Origin: Lachnospiraceae bacterium
GTDB taxonomy: Bacteria; Bacillota; Clostridia; Lachnospirales; Lachnospiraceae
Reading direction: 5' to 3'
DNA length: 64,000 nt
Assembly: GCA_015057055.1 (NCBI GenBank)
Contig: SVFE01000004.1
Span: 1 to 64,000 of the forward strand
In this document: positions 1 to 8,959 of the stretch, piece after piece
How positions within the stretch are numbered: position 1 is the stretch's first letter
Layout: every line of letters starts with the position of its first letter
Notes under the pieces: generated by a model
Databases searched by the model: none
Seen by the model: only the letters and a program-made list of their open reading frames with translations
Told to the model about the DNA's origin: nothing
Translations under genes and position numbers: made by a program

Positions 1-55
1 GCTGTTTGGATAAATACAGTCAAATGTATTTTTTCTGTGAAAGGAGGAGGCTGTA

Positions 56-766
56 ATGCAGGAATATGTGCAAAGCATAGGAATATTGGTGCTGTATTTC
101 GTAGTATTAGCCTCTTTGGCAGGGGGGTATCGGGTGTTTGGAAATCCGGAAGATGAAATATTCCGTAAAATATTGCACTTCATTTTGCTTGGTTCATTAC
201 CGGTTTTTCTGTTTTGTTTTGCGACCTGGACGGGAGCGGTGGCGGCCGCGCTCGGTTTTGCCGTGGTTGTCTATCCTCTGTTGCATTTTGCAGAAAGAAT
301 AAAGGGGTTTTCTCATTTTTTTCATGAGCGAAAAGGCGGAGAGATTAAGAAAAGTCTGCTTCTTGTATTTGGAATGTTTGCTGTGGTAATTGCGGTGTTC
401 TGGGGATATTTTGATGACAGATTACTGGCAATGGCAGGGGTTTATGCCTGGGGAATCGGGGATGCCCTGGCTGCCATCATCGGAAAACGGTATGGAAAAC
501 ATAAAATACGGGGACGTTTTCTGGACGGTAAAAAAAGTCTGGAAGGCTCCGGAGCAATGTTTGCGGCATCTTTTTTCAGTGTGTTCGGAATACTTCTGCT
601 GCGGGGCGGCCCGGTGTGGTATCTGCTTATGGGAATTGCGCTTATTACTGCGTTGGTGACGACGCTGGTGGAATTGTACGCAAAAGAGGGGAATGATACC
701 GTGTATTGCCCACTGGCGGCAACGACGGTAATGCTGCTTTTCTTGCAAATGATCAGTGATTTATAG
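56..766 (+). CDS. SEC59/DGK1/VTE5-type integral membrane protein (phosphatidate cytidylyltransferase or dolichol kinase-like)
   Basis: Multi-TM protein with GxGDALAAIIGKRYGKHKI...GKKSLEGSGAMF, a motif of the CTP-dependent kinase/cytidylyltransferase family. Confidence 0.7.
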   Translation: MQEYVQSIGILVLYFVVLASLAGGYRVFGNPEDEIFRKILHFILLGSLPVFLFCFATWTGAVAAALGFAVVVYPLLHFAERIKGFSHFFHERKGGEIKKSLLLVFGMFAVVIAVFWGYFDDRLLAMAGVYAWGIGDALAAIIGKRYGKHKIRGRFLDGKKSLEGSGAMFAASFFSVFGILLLRGGPVWYLLMGIALITALVTTLVELYAKEGNDTVYCPLAATTVMLLFLQMISDL

Positions 767-778
767 CGGGGATAAAGT

Positions 779-1390
779 ATGAGAGAAAAAACAAAAGGTA
801 AGAAAACCCTCCTGATGTCGGTGCTTATGAGTGCGCCGGGGCCTCTTATTATCGGACTGGGGCTGATGGCAGGAAGAAGTGCGACGCAGATGGCGGACTT
901 TGTGCGGCGGAGCGCGGAACTTTTGGCAATTATTGTTTCCTTTGCCGTGTATTGTAAAACAGAAAAGTTTACCGAAGAGGAAAATGAAAAAAAGGAAACC
1001 ATTCAGCGACAATCCAACCGTTTTGTGGGAAGTATGATGTGCCTGGGCGGCCTTCTTATGATGCTGACTACCTTTTGGGCTTCCGGGGAGGAGAAAGGAA
1101 ATGTAATTACGGGACTGGTGATTGCGCTGCTTGGCGTGATTGCCAATACCATCTTTTGGTTTCGCTATGCAAAACTTTCGGGGGAAAGCAACAATGCGAT
1201 TCTTGCCGTGCAGGCAAGACTTTACCGTGCCAAGTCGCTGGTTGATATTTGCGTAACGACAGCACTTACATCGGTTTATTTCTTTCCTGAAGCAGCGTTT
1301 TCCTATTATCTTGATTTGATCGGTTCTTTGGTTGTGGAAATTTATTTGATTTATTGCGGTATCAAAACCATGCGGGAAGCAGGGAAATAA
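779..1390 (+). CDS. Membrane protein resembling the TM part of cation diffusion facilitator transporters
   Basis: ORF with TM segments; pattern S..L..D......T.......S...DLIGSLVVEIYLIYCGIKTM is CDF-like. Confidence 0.5.
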   Translation: MREKTKGKKTLLMSVLMSAPGPLIIGLGLMAGRSATQMADFVRRSAELLAIIVSFAVYCKTEKFTEEENEKKETIQRQSNRFVGSMMCLGGLLMMLTTFWASGEEKGNVITGLVIALLGVIANTIFWFRYAKLSGESNNAILAVQARLYRAKSLVDICVTTALTSVYFFPEAAFSYYLDLIGSLVVEIYLIYCGIKTMREAGK

Positions 1391-1393
1391 TAC

Positions 1394-1422
1394 TGTTTTT
1401 TGCGGCCGTTTTGTGTTATAAT
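1394..1422 (+). promoter_or_regulatory. Putative extended -10 promoter (TGTTATAAT) for the hyd maturation operon leader
   Basis: TG-T-TATAAT at 1414-1422 in an intergenic region; -35 is weak. Confidence 0.5.
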
Positions 1423-1463
1423 TTTGAAAACAACAGTTTTCCTGACATAAAGAAATTCTGCGT

Positions 1464-1556
1464 GAAAGGTGACGGCAAATAAAAGAAACAAAACGGCTTA
1501 TAACGGGCCGTGTTATTTGACGTACCTTTGGAAAAGAAAGGTGCGTTTTTTATTTT
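1464..1556 (+). promoter_or_regulatory. Candidate attenuator/riboswitch-like leader: antiterminator stem, internal hairpin, intrinsic terminator
   Basis: 1465-1482 pairs with 1513-1529 (16 bp, one bulge, one mismatch); 1493-1497 pairs with 1507-1511; alternative terminator stem 1520-1529/1537-1546 followed by a T-run. Confidence 0.65.
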
Positions 1557-1600
1557 GAGATTATGTTTTCCGGTTTTGTCTTTTGAAAGGAGGCAGGGGA

Positions 1601-1861
1601 ATGGATACCAGAGTAGCGGTAATGAGCATTATTGTGGAACAAAGCGATTCGGTAGAGGTGTTAAACGGTATTTTGCATGAGTACGGTAATTTTATTATAG
1701 GACGAATGGGGATTCCCTACCGGCAAAAAAATATCAACATTATCAGCATTGCCATTGATGCGCCTCAGGACAAGATTTCCGCGCTTGCGGGGAAAATAGG
1801 GAAATTGTCCGGAGTCAGTGTAAAGACGGCATTTTCCGGGGTGATTACCCATGAAAAATGA
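1601..1861 (+). CDS. TM1266-family iron-only hydrogenase system putative regulator (ACT-like/NikR C-term fold)
   Basis: Small ACT-like protein directly upstream of hydE; RBS aaaggagg; start refined to 1601. Confidence 0.8.
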   Translation: MDTRVAVMSIIVEQSDSVEVLNGILHEYGNFIIGRMGIPYRQKNINIISIAIDAPQDKISALAGKIGKLSGVSVKTAFSGVITHEK

Positions 1862-2909
1862 AAACAAACAAAGGATTGATAAATTAGCAAAAGAGCATAG
1901 CCTCTCCCTGCAGGAATACGAGGCACTGCTGACGGATGGGGATAGCGAAACGGCTGCATACCTAACGGAAAAAGCGATGCAGGTAAAGCAGGAATGGTAT
2001 GGCGATACGGTATTTATCCGAGGATTGATTGAAATCAGTAATATTTGCAAGAATGATTGTTATTACTGCGGGATTCGGAAAAGCAATGCAAAATGCCAGC
2101 GGTACCGGCTTACGAAGCAGCAGATTTTGGATTGTTGTAAAGCCGGTTATGAAATTGGTTTTCGTACGTTTGTGTTGCAAGGCGGAGAAGATGCATACTT
2201 TAATGATGAACGTTTGGCCGATATCGTCAGCAGAATCAAATCATCATTTCCGGATTGTGCCATCACCCTTTCCATGGGAGAGAGAAGCTTTGCAAGTTAC
2301 CGGAAATTGAAACTGGCAGGCGCCGACCGCTATCTGCTGCGTCATGAGACCTCAGATGAAGAACATTATCGCCAACTTCACCCAGCGGAAATGTCCTGGG
2401 AGGAGAGATTAAAGTGTCTCGAACATTTGCGGGAACTCGGATATCAGGTGGGGTGCGGATTTATGGTGGGTTCGCCTTACCAGACGGATGCAATGCTGGC
2501 CGCAGAGTTGAAATTCATTGAAACATTTCATCCGGAAATGTGCGGTATCGGTCCGTTTATTCCTCACAAGGATACCCCGTTTGGGGACCGAAGTGCCGGT
2601 TCGGCGGATATGACCTGTCGGTTACTGAGCCTGATTCGTTTAATCAGTCCGGGGATTTTGCTTCCAGCCACCACAGCGCTGGGGACATTGGAAAAAGACG
2701 GACGGCTCCGGGGAATACAGGCAGGGGCCAATGTGGTAATGCCGAATCTTTCGCCCTACGAGGTGCGGGACAAATATATGCTTTATGATAATAAACTGCA
2801 TGCCGGGGCAGAATCGGCGCAGGAACTGGAAAAATTAAAAGCGGATCTGGCGACCATCCAAAGTCTAGTGGTTGTCTCCCGGGGAGACGCATTGCGGGAA
2901 AAGCAGTAA
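1851..2909 (+). CDS. hydE: [FeFe] hydrogenase H-cluster radical SAM maturase HydE
   Basis: Radical SAM motif CKNDCYYCGIR; BioB-like; operon with hydG and hydF. Confidence 0.93.
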   Translation: MKNENKQRIDKLAKEHSLSLQEYEALLTDGDSETAAYLTEKAMQVKQEWYGDTVFIRGLIEISNICKNDCYYCGIRKSNAKCQRYRLTKQQILDCCKAGYEIGFRTFVLQGGEDAYFNDERLADIVSRIKSSFPDCAITLSMGERSFASYRKLKLAGADRYLLRHETSDEEHYRQLHPAEMSWEERLKCLEHLRELGYQVGCGFMVGSPYQTDAMLAAELKFIETFHPEMCGIGPFIPHKDTPFGDRSAGSADMTCRLLSLIRLISPGILLPATTALGTLEKDGRLRGIQAGANVVMPNLSPYEVRDKYMLYDNKLHAGAESAQELEKLKADLATIQSLVVVSRGDALREKQ

Positions 2910-2969
2910 ACAGGAAAAAGTAAAATTAAGAAAATATAACATAAAAGTACAATAGGAAAAGGAGACAAA

Positions 2970-4430
2970 ATGATGGCAGTTTACAACCCGAAATCGAAGG
3001 CAGCCGAAGAATTTATCAATGATGAGGAGATACAGGAGACTTTGCGTTATGCAGAGGAAAATAAGAGAAATGAGGCTTTGATTGACGAAATACTGGAAAA
3101 AGCAAGGCCGAGAAAAACCGCGGAAGGATGGAATTGCAGCGGACTTTCCCATAGGGAGGCTTCCGTACTTCTGGCCTGTGATTTGCCGGAAAAAATAGAA
3201 AAGATGTATGCAATTGCAGCAGAAATCAAACAGGCATTTTACGGAAATCGAATTGTGATTTTTGCGCCCTTATATCTGTCCAACTACTGTGTGAACGGTT
3301 GCGTATATTGCCCGTATCATATGAAAAACAAAACGATTCCCAGGAAAAAACTGACCCAGGAAGAAATCCGCCGGGAAGTCATTGCGTTACAGGATATGGG
3401 GCACAAACGTCTGGCGATTGAAACCGGGGAAGATCCGGTAAATTGTCCATTGGATTATGTGCTGGAAAGCATTAATACTATTTACAGTGTTCACCATAAA
3501 AACGGGGACATCCGAAGGGTTAATGTCAATATTGCAGCGACGACGGTAGAAAATTACCGGAAGCTTCATGAGGCGGGCATCGGTACCTATATTCTTTTCC
3601 AGGAAACCTACCACAAAGAAAGCTATGAGAAACTTCATCCCACGGGGCCGAAGAGCAATTATGCTTATCACACTGAGGCCCATGATCGTGCAATGGAGGG
3701 CGGAATTGATGATGTGGGACTGGGGGTATTGTTTGGTCTGGAACTTTATAAGTATGAATTTGCCGGACTGCTTATGCATGCCGAGCATTTGGAAGCGGTG
3801 TACGGCGTGGGACCGCATACCATCAGTGTGCCGCGGTTGAAACGGGCGGATGATATTAATCCGGATGATTTCGATAACGGCATTGATGATGCCACTTTTG
3901 AAAAAATCACGGCTTGTATCCGTTTGGCTGTACCCTACACGGGAATTATTATTTCCACGAGGGAAACGGAAGAGGTCCGGGGTAAATTATTGAAACTGGG
4001 GGTATCCCAGGTGAGCGGCGGTTCCCGGACTTCCGTGGGCGGATATGCCGGATATACGCCGGAGGAGAGACCCCATGATACGGAACAGTTTGATGTATCG
4101 GACCAACGTTCCCTGGATGAAGTTGTCCGTTGGCTTATGGAAAACGGACACATTCCGTCCTTCTGCACCGCCTGCTACCGGCTCGGAAGAACCGGCGACC
4201 GGTTTATGAGTCTTTGCAAGAGCGGTCAGATCGGAAACTGCTGTCATCCCAATGCACTTATGACATTGACGGAATATCTGGTGGATTATGCCGGTGAAGA
4301 AACCAAAGAACTGGGCTACAAAATGATCGAAGAAGAATTAAAGAATATTCCCCGGGAACAGACCAGGGAAATTGCAGCAGAGCATATTGCAGAGATTAAG
4401 AATTCAAACAAACGGGATTTCAGGTTTTAA
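2970..4430 (+). CDS. hydG: [FeFe] hydrogenase H-cluster radical SAM maturase HydG
   Basis: ThiH-like with CVNGCVYCPYH and C-terminal CTACYRLGRTGDRFMSLCKSGQIGNCC. Confidence 0.95.
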   Translation: MMAVYNPKSKAAEEFINDEEIQETLRYAEENKRNEALIDEILEKARPRKTAEGWNCSGLSHREASVLLACDLPEKIEKMYAIAAEIKQAFYGNRIVIFAPLYLSNYCVNGCVYCPYHMKNKTIPRKKLTQEEIRREVIALQDMGHKRLAIETGEDPVNCPLDYVLESINTIYSVHHKNGDIRRVNVNIAATTVENYRKLHEAGIGTYILFQETYHKESYEKLHPTGPKSNYAYHTEAHDRAMEGGIDDVGLGVLFGLELYKYEFAGLLMHAEHLEAVYGVGPHTISVPRLKRADDINPDDFDNGIDDATFEKITACIRLAVPYTGIIISTRETEEVRGKLLKLGVSQVSGGSRTSVGGYAGYTPEERPHDTEQFDVSDQRSLDEVVRWLMENGHIPSFCTACYRLGRTGDRFMSLCKSGQIGNCCHPNALMTLTEYLVDYAGEETKELGYKMIEEELKNIPREQTREIAAEHIAEIKNSNKRDFRF

Positions 4431-4445
4431 AAAGGAGGTGGCATC

Positions 4446-5636
4446 ATGCAGGAACAGGTATCGGCGCAGCGGGTGCACATAGCATTTTTCGGAAGACGTA
4501 ATGTAGGAAAGTCCAGCCTCATCAACGCGGTAACGGGACAGAAGCTTTCGGTTGTGTCAGAGGTCAAAGGGACCACTACGGATCCGGTAAAAAAAGCAAT
4601 GGAGCTTTTGCCGATTGGCCCGGTGGTAGTGATTGATACCCCCGGATTTGATGATGAAGGACCGCTGGGGGAACTTCGCGTGGAAAAAACCAAAGAAATC
4701 TTACGACAGACGGATGTGGCGGTGCTGGTGGTTGATGCTACGGCCGGAAGAACCCCTGAGGAAGTGGCGTTTCTTAATGCATTGGAGAAAAAAGAAGTGC
4801 CTTATATCCAGGTCTATAACAAGGCTGACCTTTTGGAAGATGAGAAAAAAGATCCTTCGGCGGTTTATGTCAGCGCGGCCAAAGGAAGCGGAATCGAGAA
4901 TTTAAAGGAAATACTGGGAAATCTTGCAAAGAAGAAGGAATCGGACAAACGAATTGTGTCGGATTTGCTTTCGAAAGGGGATGTGGTATTGCTGGTAACG
5001 CCGATTGATGAATCGGCACCGAAAGGCCGTCTGATTTTGCCCCAGCAGCAAACTATCCGGGATATTTTGGACGCAGGAGCCATGCCCTTGGTATGCCGGG
5101 ATACGGAATTAAAGGATGCCCTGGGTTCTTTGGGGGCGCCGCCCAAGATGGTAATTACGGACTCCCAGGCGTTCGGAAGGGTTTCGAAAATAGTGCCGGA
5201 AAGCATTCCACTGACCTCGTTTTCGATTCTGTTTGCCAGATACAAAGGCGATTTAAAGGCGCAGGTACAAGGAGCCGCCATGCTTTCGAAACTGAAAGAG
5301 GGGGACCGCATTCTGATTGCAGAAGGCTGTACCCATCACCGGCAATGCGGCGATATCGGAACGGTCAAATTGCCGGCGTGGATTCGGGCGTTTTCCGAAG
5401 CCGATGTGAAGATGGAATTCATGTCCGGGGGAGAATTCCCGGTTGATTTATCCGCCTATAAGCTGGTGGTTCACTGCGGCGGCTGTATGTTAAATGAGAC
5501 GGAGATGAAAAACCGTATAAAAGCGGCCAAGGAACAACATGTTCCGGTCGTAAATTACGGTGTGGCGATTGCGCATATTCACGGAATTTTAAAGCGAAGT
5601 CTGGAATTGTTCCCGGATGTTTTGGAATTGCTGTAA
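4446..5636 (+). CDS. hydF: [FeFe] hydrogenase H-cluster maturation GTPase HydF
   Basis: P-loop GRRNVGKSSLIN, DTPGFDD, NKAD and C-terminal HCGGC motif. Confidence 0.95.
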   Translation: MQEQVSAQRVHIAFFGRRNVGKSSLINAVTGQKLSVVSEVKGTTTDPVKKAMELLPIGPVVVIDTPGFDDEGPLGELRVEKTKEILRQTDVAVLVVDATAGRTPEEVAFLNALEKKEVPYIQVYNKADLLEDEKKDPSAVYVSAAKGSGIENLKEILGNLAKKKESDKRIVSDLLSKGDVVLLVTPIDESAPKGRLILPQQQTIRDILDAGAMPLVCRDTELKDALGSLGAPPKMVITDSQAFGRVSKIVPESIPLTSFSILFARYKGDLKAQVQGAAMLSKLKEGDRILIAEGCTHHRQCGDIGTVKLPAWIRAFSEADVKMEFMSGGEFPVDLSAYKLVVHCGGCMLNETEMKNRIKAAKEQHVPVVNYGVAIAHIHGILKRSLELFPDVLELL

Positions 5637-5670
5637 CGGAACCCGGCTACGGGCCAAAAAGAAAAGCAAC

Positions 5671-5703
5671 AAAAAATCCGCCTTGGCGGATTTTTCGTTT
5701 TTC
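5671..5703 (+). terminator. Intrinsic terminator after hydF (potentially bidirectional with thiT)
   Basis: AAAAAATCCGCC tt GGCGGATTTTTcgttttt. Confidence 0.88.
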
Positions 5704-5735
5704 TCTTATGTTCAGAGTGTATATAAGGAATTTAA

Positions 5736-6450
5736 TCAGGAATTCCAAAGACTCTGTTTGACTTTGGCAAGGGCCCGGTTTACGGAAGGAATCGCCAAAA
5801 CAATCAGGGTCAGTATCATTTCCGGAATCAGGTAGGATGCCTGATAAGCCAGAGAATAGGTTATCTGTCCGATTAGGGGCATGGAACTATCCCCCCAGAT
5901 AACAACCCCTGCCAGAAAGGCAAAGAAAAATCTTCCGGCCACGCCGGCGATATAGCCGCGAATCAAGCCGTGTTTCTGATTGCAGAAGAAACCGGAAATT
6001 CCCAAGGCACCAAATGCCAGGATGTAATCCAAGAGAACCTGGGGAAAGGAAATAAATTTCGGATCCAGCACAAATTGTAAAAGACCGTAAGCCAAGGCGG
6101 TAAGAATTCCGCTTCCGGCACCGAACCAGTAACCGATGAGCACGATAAAGAGCATGGAAAAAAGCGTGATGGAGCCGCCCAGAGGGAGACTGAGGGTAGG
6201 GAGAAATTCCGAAGTAATGATACCCAGTGCCATTGCTACGGAAGCGTAGACGATAGGCAGGGCAACATTTCCGGTTTTCGGCCTCTTGCGCTTCGGAACG
6301 GAAGGTTCCTTCGATGTTTTCTCACGGTTAAGCCGGTAGAAAAGTAAAACGGAAAGGGACATCAAAACTGCAATCAGCAGGATAACGGTAATGATTCCCG
6401 GTGTTGTGAGGGTAAATTCACCCTCAGCTTCTGTGTAAAACAGGTTGTTC
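5736..6450 (-). CDS. thiT: Energy-coupled (ECF) thiamine transporter S component ThiT
   Basis: Multi-TM ECF S-component-like protein directly downstream of a TPP riboswitch; start refined to the ATG near 6450. Confidence 0.85.
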
Positions 6451-6483
6451 ATAAAAAAATCCTCCTTACGATACAAACGCAAA

Positions 6484-6582
6484 GAGGGGCTACAATAATT
6501 GCTTCCTTACGCCGGTATTACCCGGTTCAAGTGATGAGGGTTTATGGCACAGGCCACGTCTCAGCAAAAAGCACCCCTAGCG
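6484..6582 (-). ncRNA. TPP riboswitch (THI element)
   Basis: Reverse complement reads CTAGGGGTGC...CTGAGA...ACCCTCATCACTTGAACCGGGTAATACCGGCGTAAGGAAGCAA...AGCCCCTC, matching the THI consensus. Confidence 0.96.
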
Positions 6583-6715
6583 AATGTTTAATAAAAATAT
6601 TCTGTTACGCACTTATGATAAGTATTGGAATGGTTTTTGTCAATATCGTACTTTCGTTTTTTCGAATTTATTGGTATGATAGGAGACGGAAAGTAACCAG
6701 AAAATAAAAACAACT

Positions 6716-8203
6716 ATGAAAGAACAGAGATTACAAAATATGTTTCAATATATCTTATTTGACTTAGACGGTACACTGACCGATCCGAAAGAAGGAATAT
6801 GCAAATCGGTACAGTATGCCTTGAAAAAGGCAGGAATTGAGGAAAACAATCTGGATAAACTGGAGCCCTTTATCGGGCCACCGCTTTTGGACAGTTTCCG
6901 GGAATTCTATCAGATGGATGAGGAAGCGGCCAGACAGGCGGTGAGCGATTACCGGGAACGTTTTTCTGTAAAGGGATTATATGAAAATGCGGTATATCCC
7001 GGCATTGATGAATTGTTAAAAAAACTGAAAGAGAACGGATGTCGTCTGGCGGTAGCTTCCAGCAAACCGCAGGTTTTTGTGGAAAAGATTTTAAAACATT
7101 TTTCTTTGTATACTTATTTTGATGTGATTGTGGGCAGTGAATTGGACGGTACCAGAGTGGCCAAGGAAGAAGTCGTGGACGAAGCGCTGCGCCGCCTGTA
7201 CCTGTGTCAAAAAGAAGCACCGGAAACCGCGAAAAAGAAAACGGTTATGGTGGGGGATAGGAAATTTGATGTGGAAGGCGCAAGGGCTGCGGGAATTGCT
7301 TCGGTGGGTGTTTCTTACGGATATGCCGTGGGACGGGAATTGCACAAAGCCGGAGCGGATGCGGTAGTTCCTTCCGTGAAGCATCTGCAGGATTATCTGC
7401 TTCCCGGGCAGAAAGGCTCCTTTTGGCGTTCCCTTTCCATGCTGGTTCCATTTGCGGTATTTTTTCTTACCTATCAACTGGCGGGAATCCTGGGACTTTC
7501 CGTGATAGAGAGTTTACGGGCAAAGGAATCGTTTGCCGGATGGATTGCAAAGCATTCGGATTTGGCAGCGGCGCTGGTGGGAATGTTGGCCTTTGGCGGC
7601 AGCATTGCAGTGCTGTGGGCGGCTTTTCGTAACACGGATGTAATGCGGCTTCACAAAAGCAAATATATGGCACCAGGGCTGGTGCTGGCCGTTACGTTAT
7701 CCTTGGGACTGAATATACTGATTGGCTATGTTGTAGAGTATTTCCGGGTTTATTCGGAGGATTATGCCCAGGCAACGGAGCGCGCCGTGCTTCCCCTTGG
7801 AATCGGCCTTTTGTATTATGTGCTTTTGTCACCATTGGCAGAAGAAATGGTATTCCGGTGGCTTTTGCAGGGGCGAATCCGCCACGGCCTTGGAAAAAAT
7901 GTGGCGATTGTTACCACCGCTCTGTTTTTTGCTTTTTATCACGGCAATGTTCCCCAGGGGGTATATGCCTTCTGTATGGGGCTGGTGCTGGCAGTTTTGT
8001 ATGAGTGGAGTGGGACGTTTCTGATGCCGCTGCTGTTCCATATTATGGCCAATGCAGCCGTTTATCTTATGGGATATATGCCTGCAGCGGTATGCGGCAT
8101 TATTGTTACCCCGGTGGGCTGCGTGGTTTTGCTGGCGATTTCCGCTGCAATTTTCGGATATATCATAAAACTCAGAAATAGAAAGGAGACAGGAAAATGG
8201 TAA
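6716..8203 (+). CDS. HAD-superfamily hydrolase (PGP-like) fused to CPBP intramembrane metalloprotease
   Basis: N-term FDLDGTLTDPKEG...VGDRKFDVEGARAAG (HAD); C-term multi-TM with EEMVFRWLLQGRIR and FAFYHGN (CPBP/Abi); possible alternative start at 6740. Confidence 0.85.
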   Translation: MKEQRLQNMFQYILFDLDGTLTDPKEGICKSVQYALKKAGIEENNLDKLEPFIGPPLLDSFREFYQMDEEAARQAVSDYRERFSVKGLYENAVYPGIDELLKKLKENGCRLAVASSKPQVFVEKILKHFSLYTYFDVIVGSELDGTRVAKEEVVDEALRRLYLCQKEAPETAKKKTVMVGDRKFDVEGARAAGIASVGVSYGYAVGRELHKAGADAVVPSVKHLQDYLLPGQKGSFWRSLSMLVPFAVFFLTYQLAGILGLSVIESLRAKESFAGWIAKHSDLAAALVGMLAFGGSIAVLWAAFRNTDVMRLHKSKYMAPGLVLAVTLSLGLNILIGYVVEYFRVYSEDYAQATERAVLPLGIGLLYYVLLSPLAEEMVFRWLLQGRIRHGLGKNVAIVTTALFFAFYHGNVPQGVYAFCMGLVLAVLYEWSGTFLMPLLFHIMANAAVYLMGYMPAAVCGIIVTPVGCVVLLAISAAIFGYIIKLRNRKETGKW

Positions 8204-8418
8204 ATCCTGCTAAGTTATTAAAGTTTCGAAAAGAATGGGGAGAATTTGAAACCCGTCACCCCAAGTTTGTGCGTTTCATCATGACCATTGCCAGAAACGG
8301 TATTTTGGAAGGGAGCATTATTGAAATTAAGGTTACAGCTCCTGACGGAACCGTTACGGAATCCAATATGCGGGTTTCCGCAGAAGATATGGAAATGGTA
8401 AAGGGATTACAGGAATAA
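8197..8418 (+). CDS. Small conserved hypothetical protein
   Basis: 73 aa ORF overlapping the preceding stop (translational coupling), followed by an intergenic promoter. Confidence 0.6.
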   Translation: MVNPAKLLKFRKEWGEFETRHPKFVRFIMTIARNGILEGSIIEIKVTAPDGTVTESNMRVSAEDMEMVKGLQE

Positions 8419-8484
8419 AATTGTACTTTCCTAATTTGCAGAAAAATGATATAATACTTGTATCTTTTTTTGGGAGTTATACGA

Positions 8485-8850
8485 ATGAGTAAAAAAGTAT
8501 TGATTTGTGAAGACGCGAGACTGACGCGTACGACATTAAGAAAAATATTGACGGAAGGCGGACATGAAGTTGTAGGAGAAGCTGTTAACGGTGCGGAAGC
8601 AGTGGAAAAATACAAAGAATTGCAGCCGGAAGTGGTTTTTATGGATATCGTTATGCCGGAGATGGACGGACTCGAGGCGTTGCGTCTTATTTTGGAGTAT
8701 GATCCCAATGCGCAGGTAATTATGTGTTCTTCCTTGGCGCAACAGAAAAAAGTCGCAAATGCTGAAACAATCGGAGCGAAGGATTTTATTGTAAAACCTT
8801 TTACTCCGCAAAGAGTGTTGGATTCCATTGCGAAAAAGGACGAGAAATAA
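8485..8850 (+). CDS. Single-domain CheY-like response regulator
   Basis: KVLICEDARLTRTTLR..., VVFMDIVMPEMDGLEA, MCSS, KPF; start refined to 8485. Confidence 0.92.
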   Translation: MSKKVLICEDARLTRTTLRKILTEGGHEVVGEAVNGAEAVEKYKELQPEVVFMDIVMPEMDGLEALRLILEYDPNAQVIMCSSLAQQKKVANAETIGAKDFIVKPFTPQRVLDSIAKKDEK

Positions 8851-8863
8851 TGGAAACGATTTG

Positions 8864-8910
8864 AAAACCTCACCGGTGGCGGACGCTTTGGTGAGGTTTT
8901 ATCTTTTTTT
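8864..8910 (+). terminator. Intrinsic terminator
   Basis: AAAACCTCACC...GGTGAGGTTTT followed by a T-rich tract. Confidence 0.85.
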
Positions 8911-8959
8911 GGACGAATCATTGGGGGAATGAGTTTATTTTTGGAAAGGAGCGACCTTA

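Noticed and set aside
442-1012. Minus-strand ORFs opposite the first two genes
   Set aside because: No motif; overlap well-supported + strand membrane proteins.
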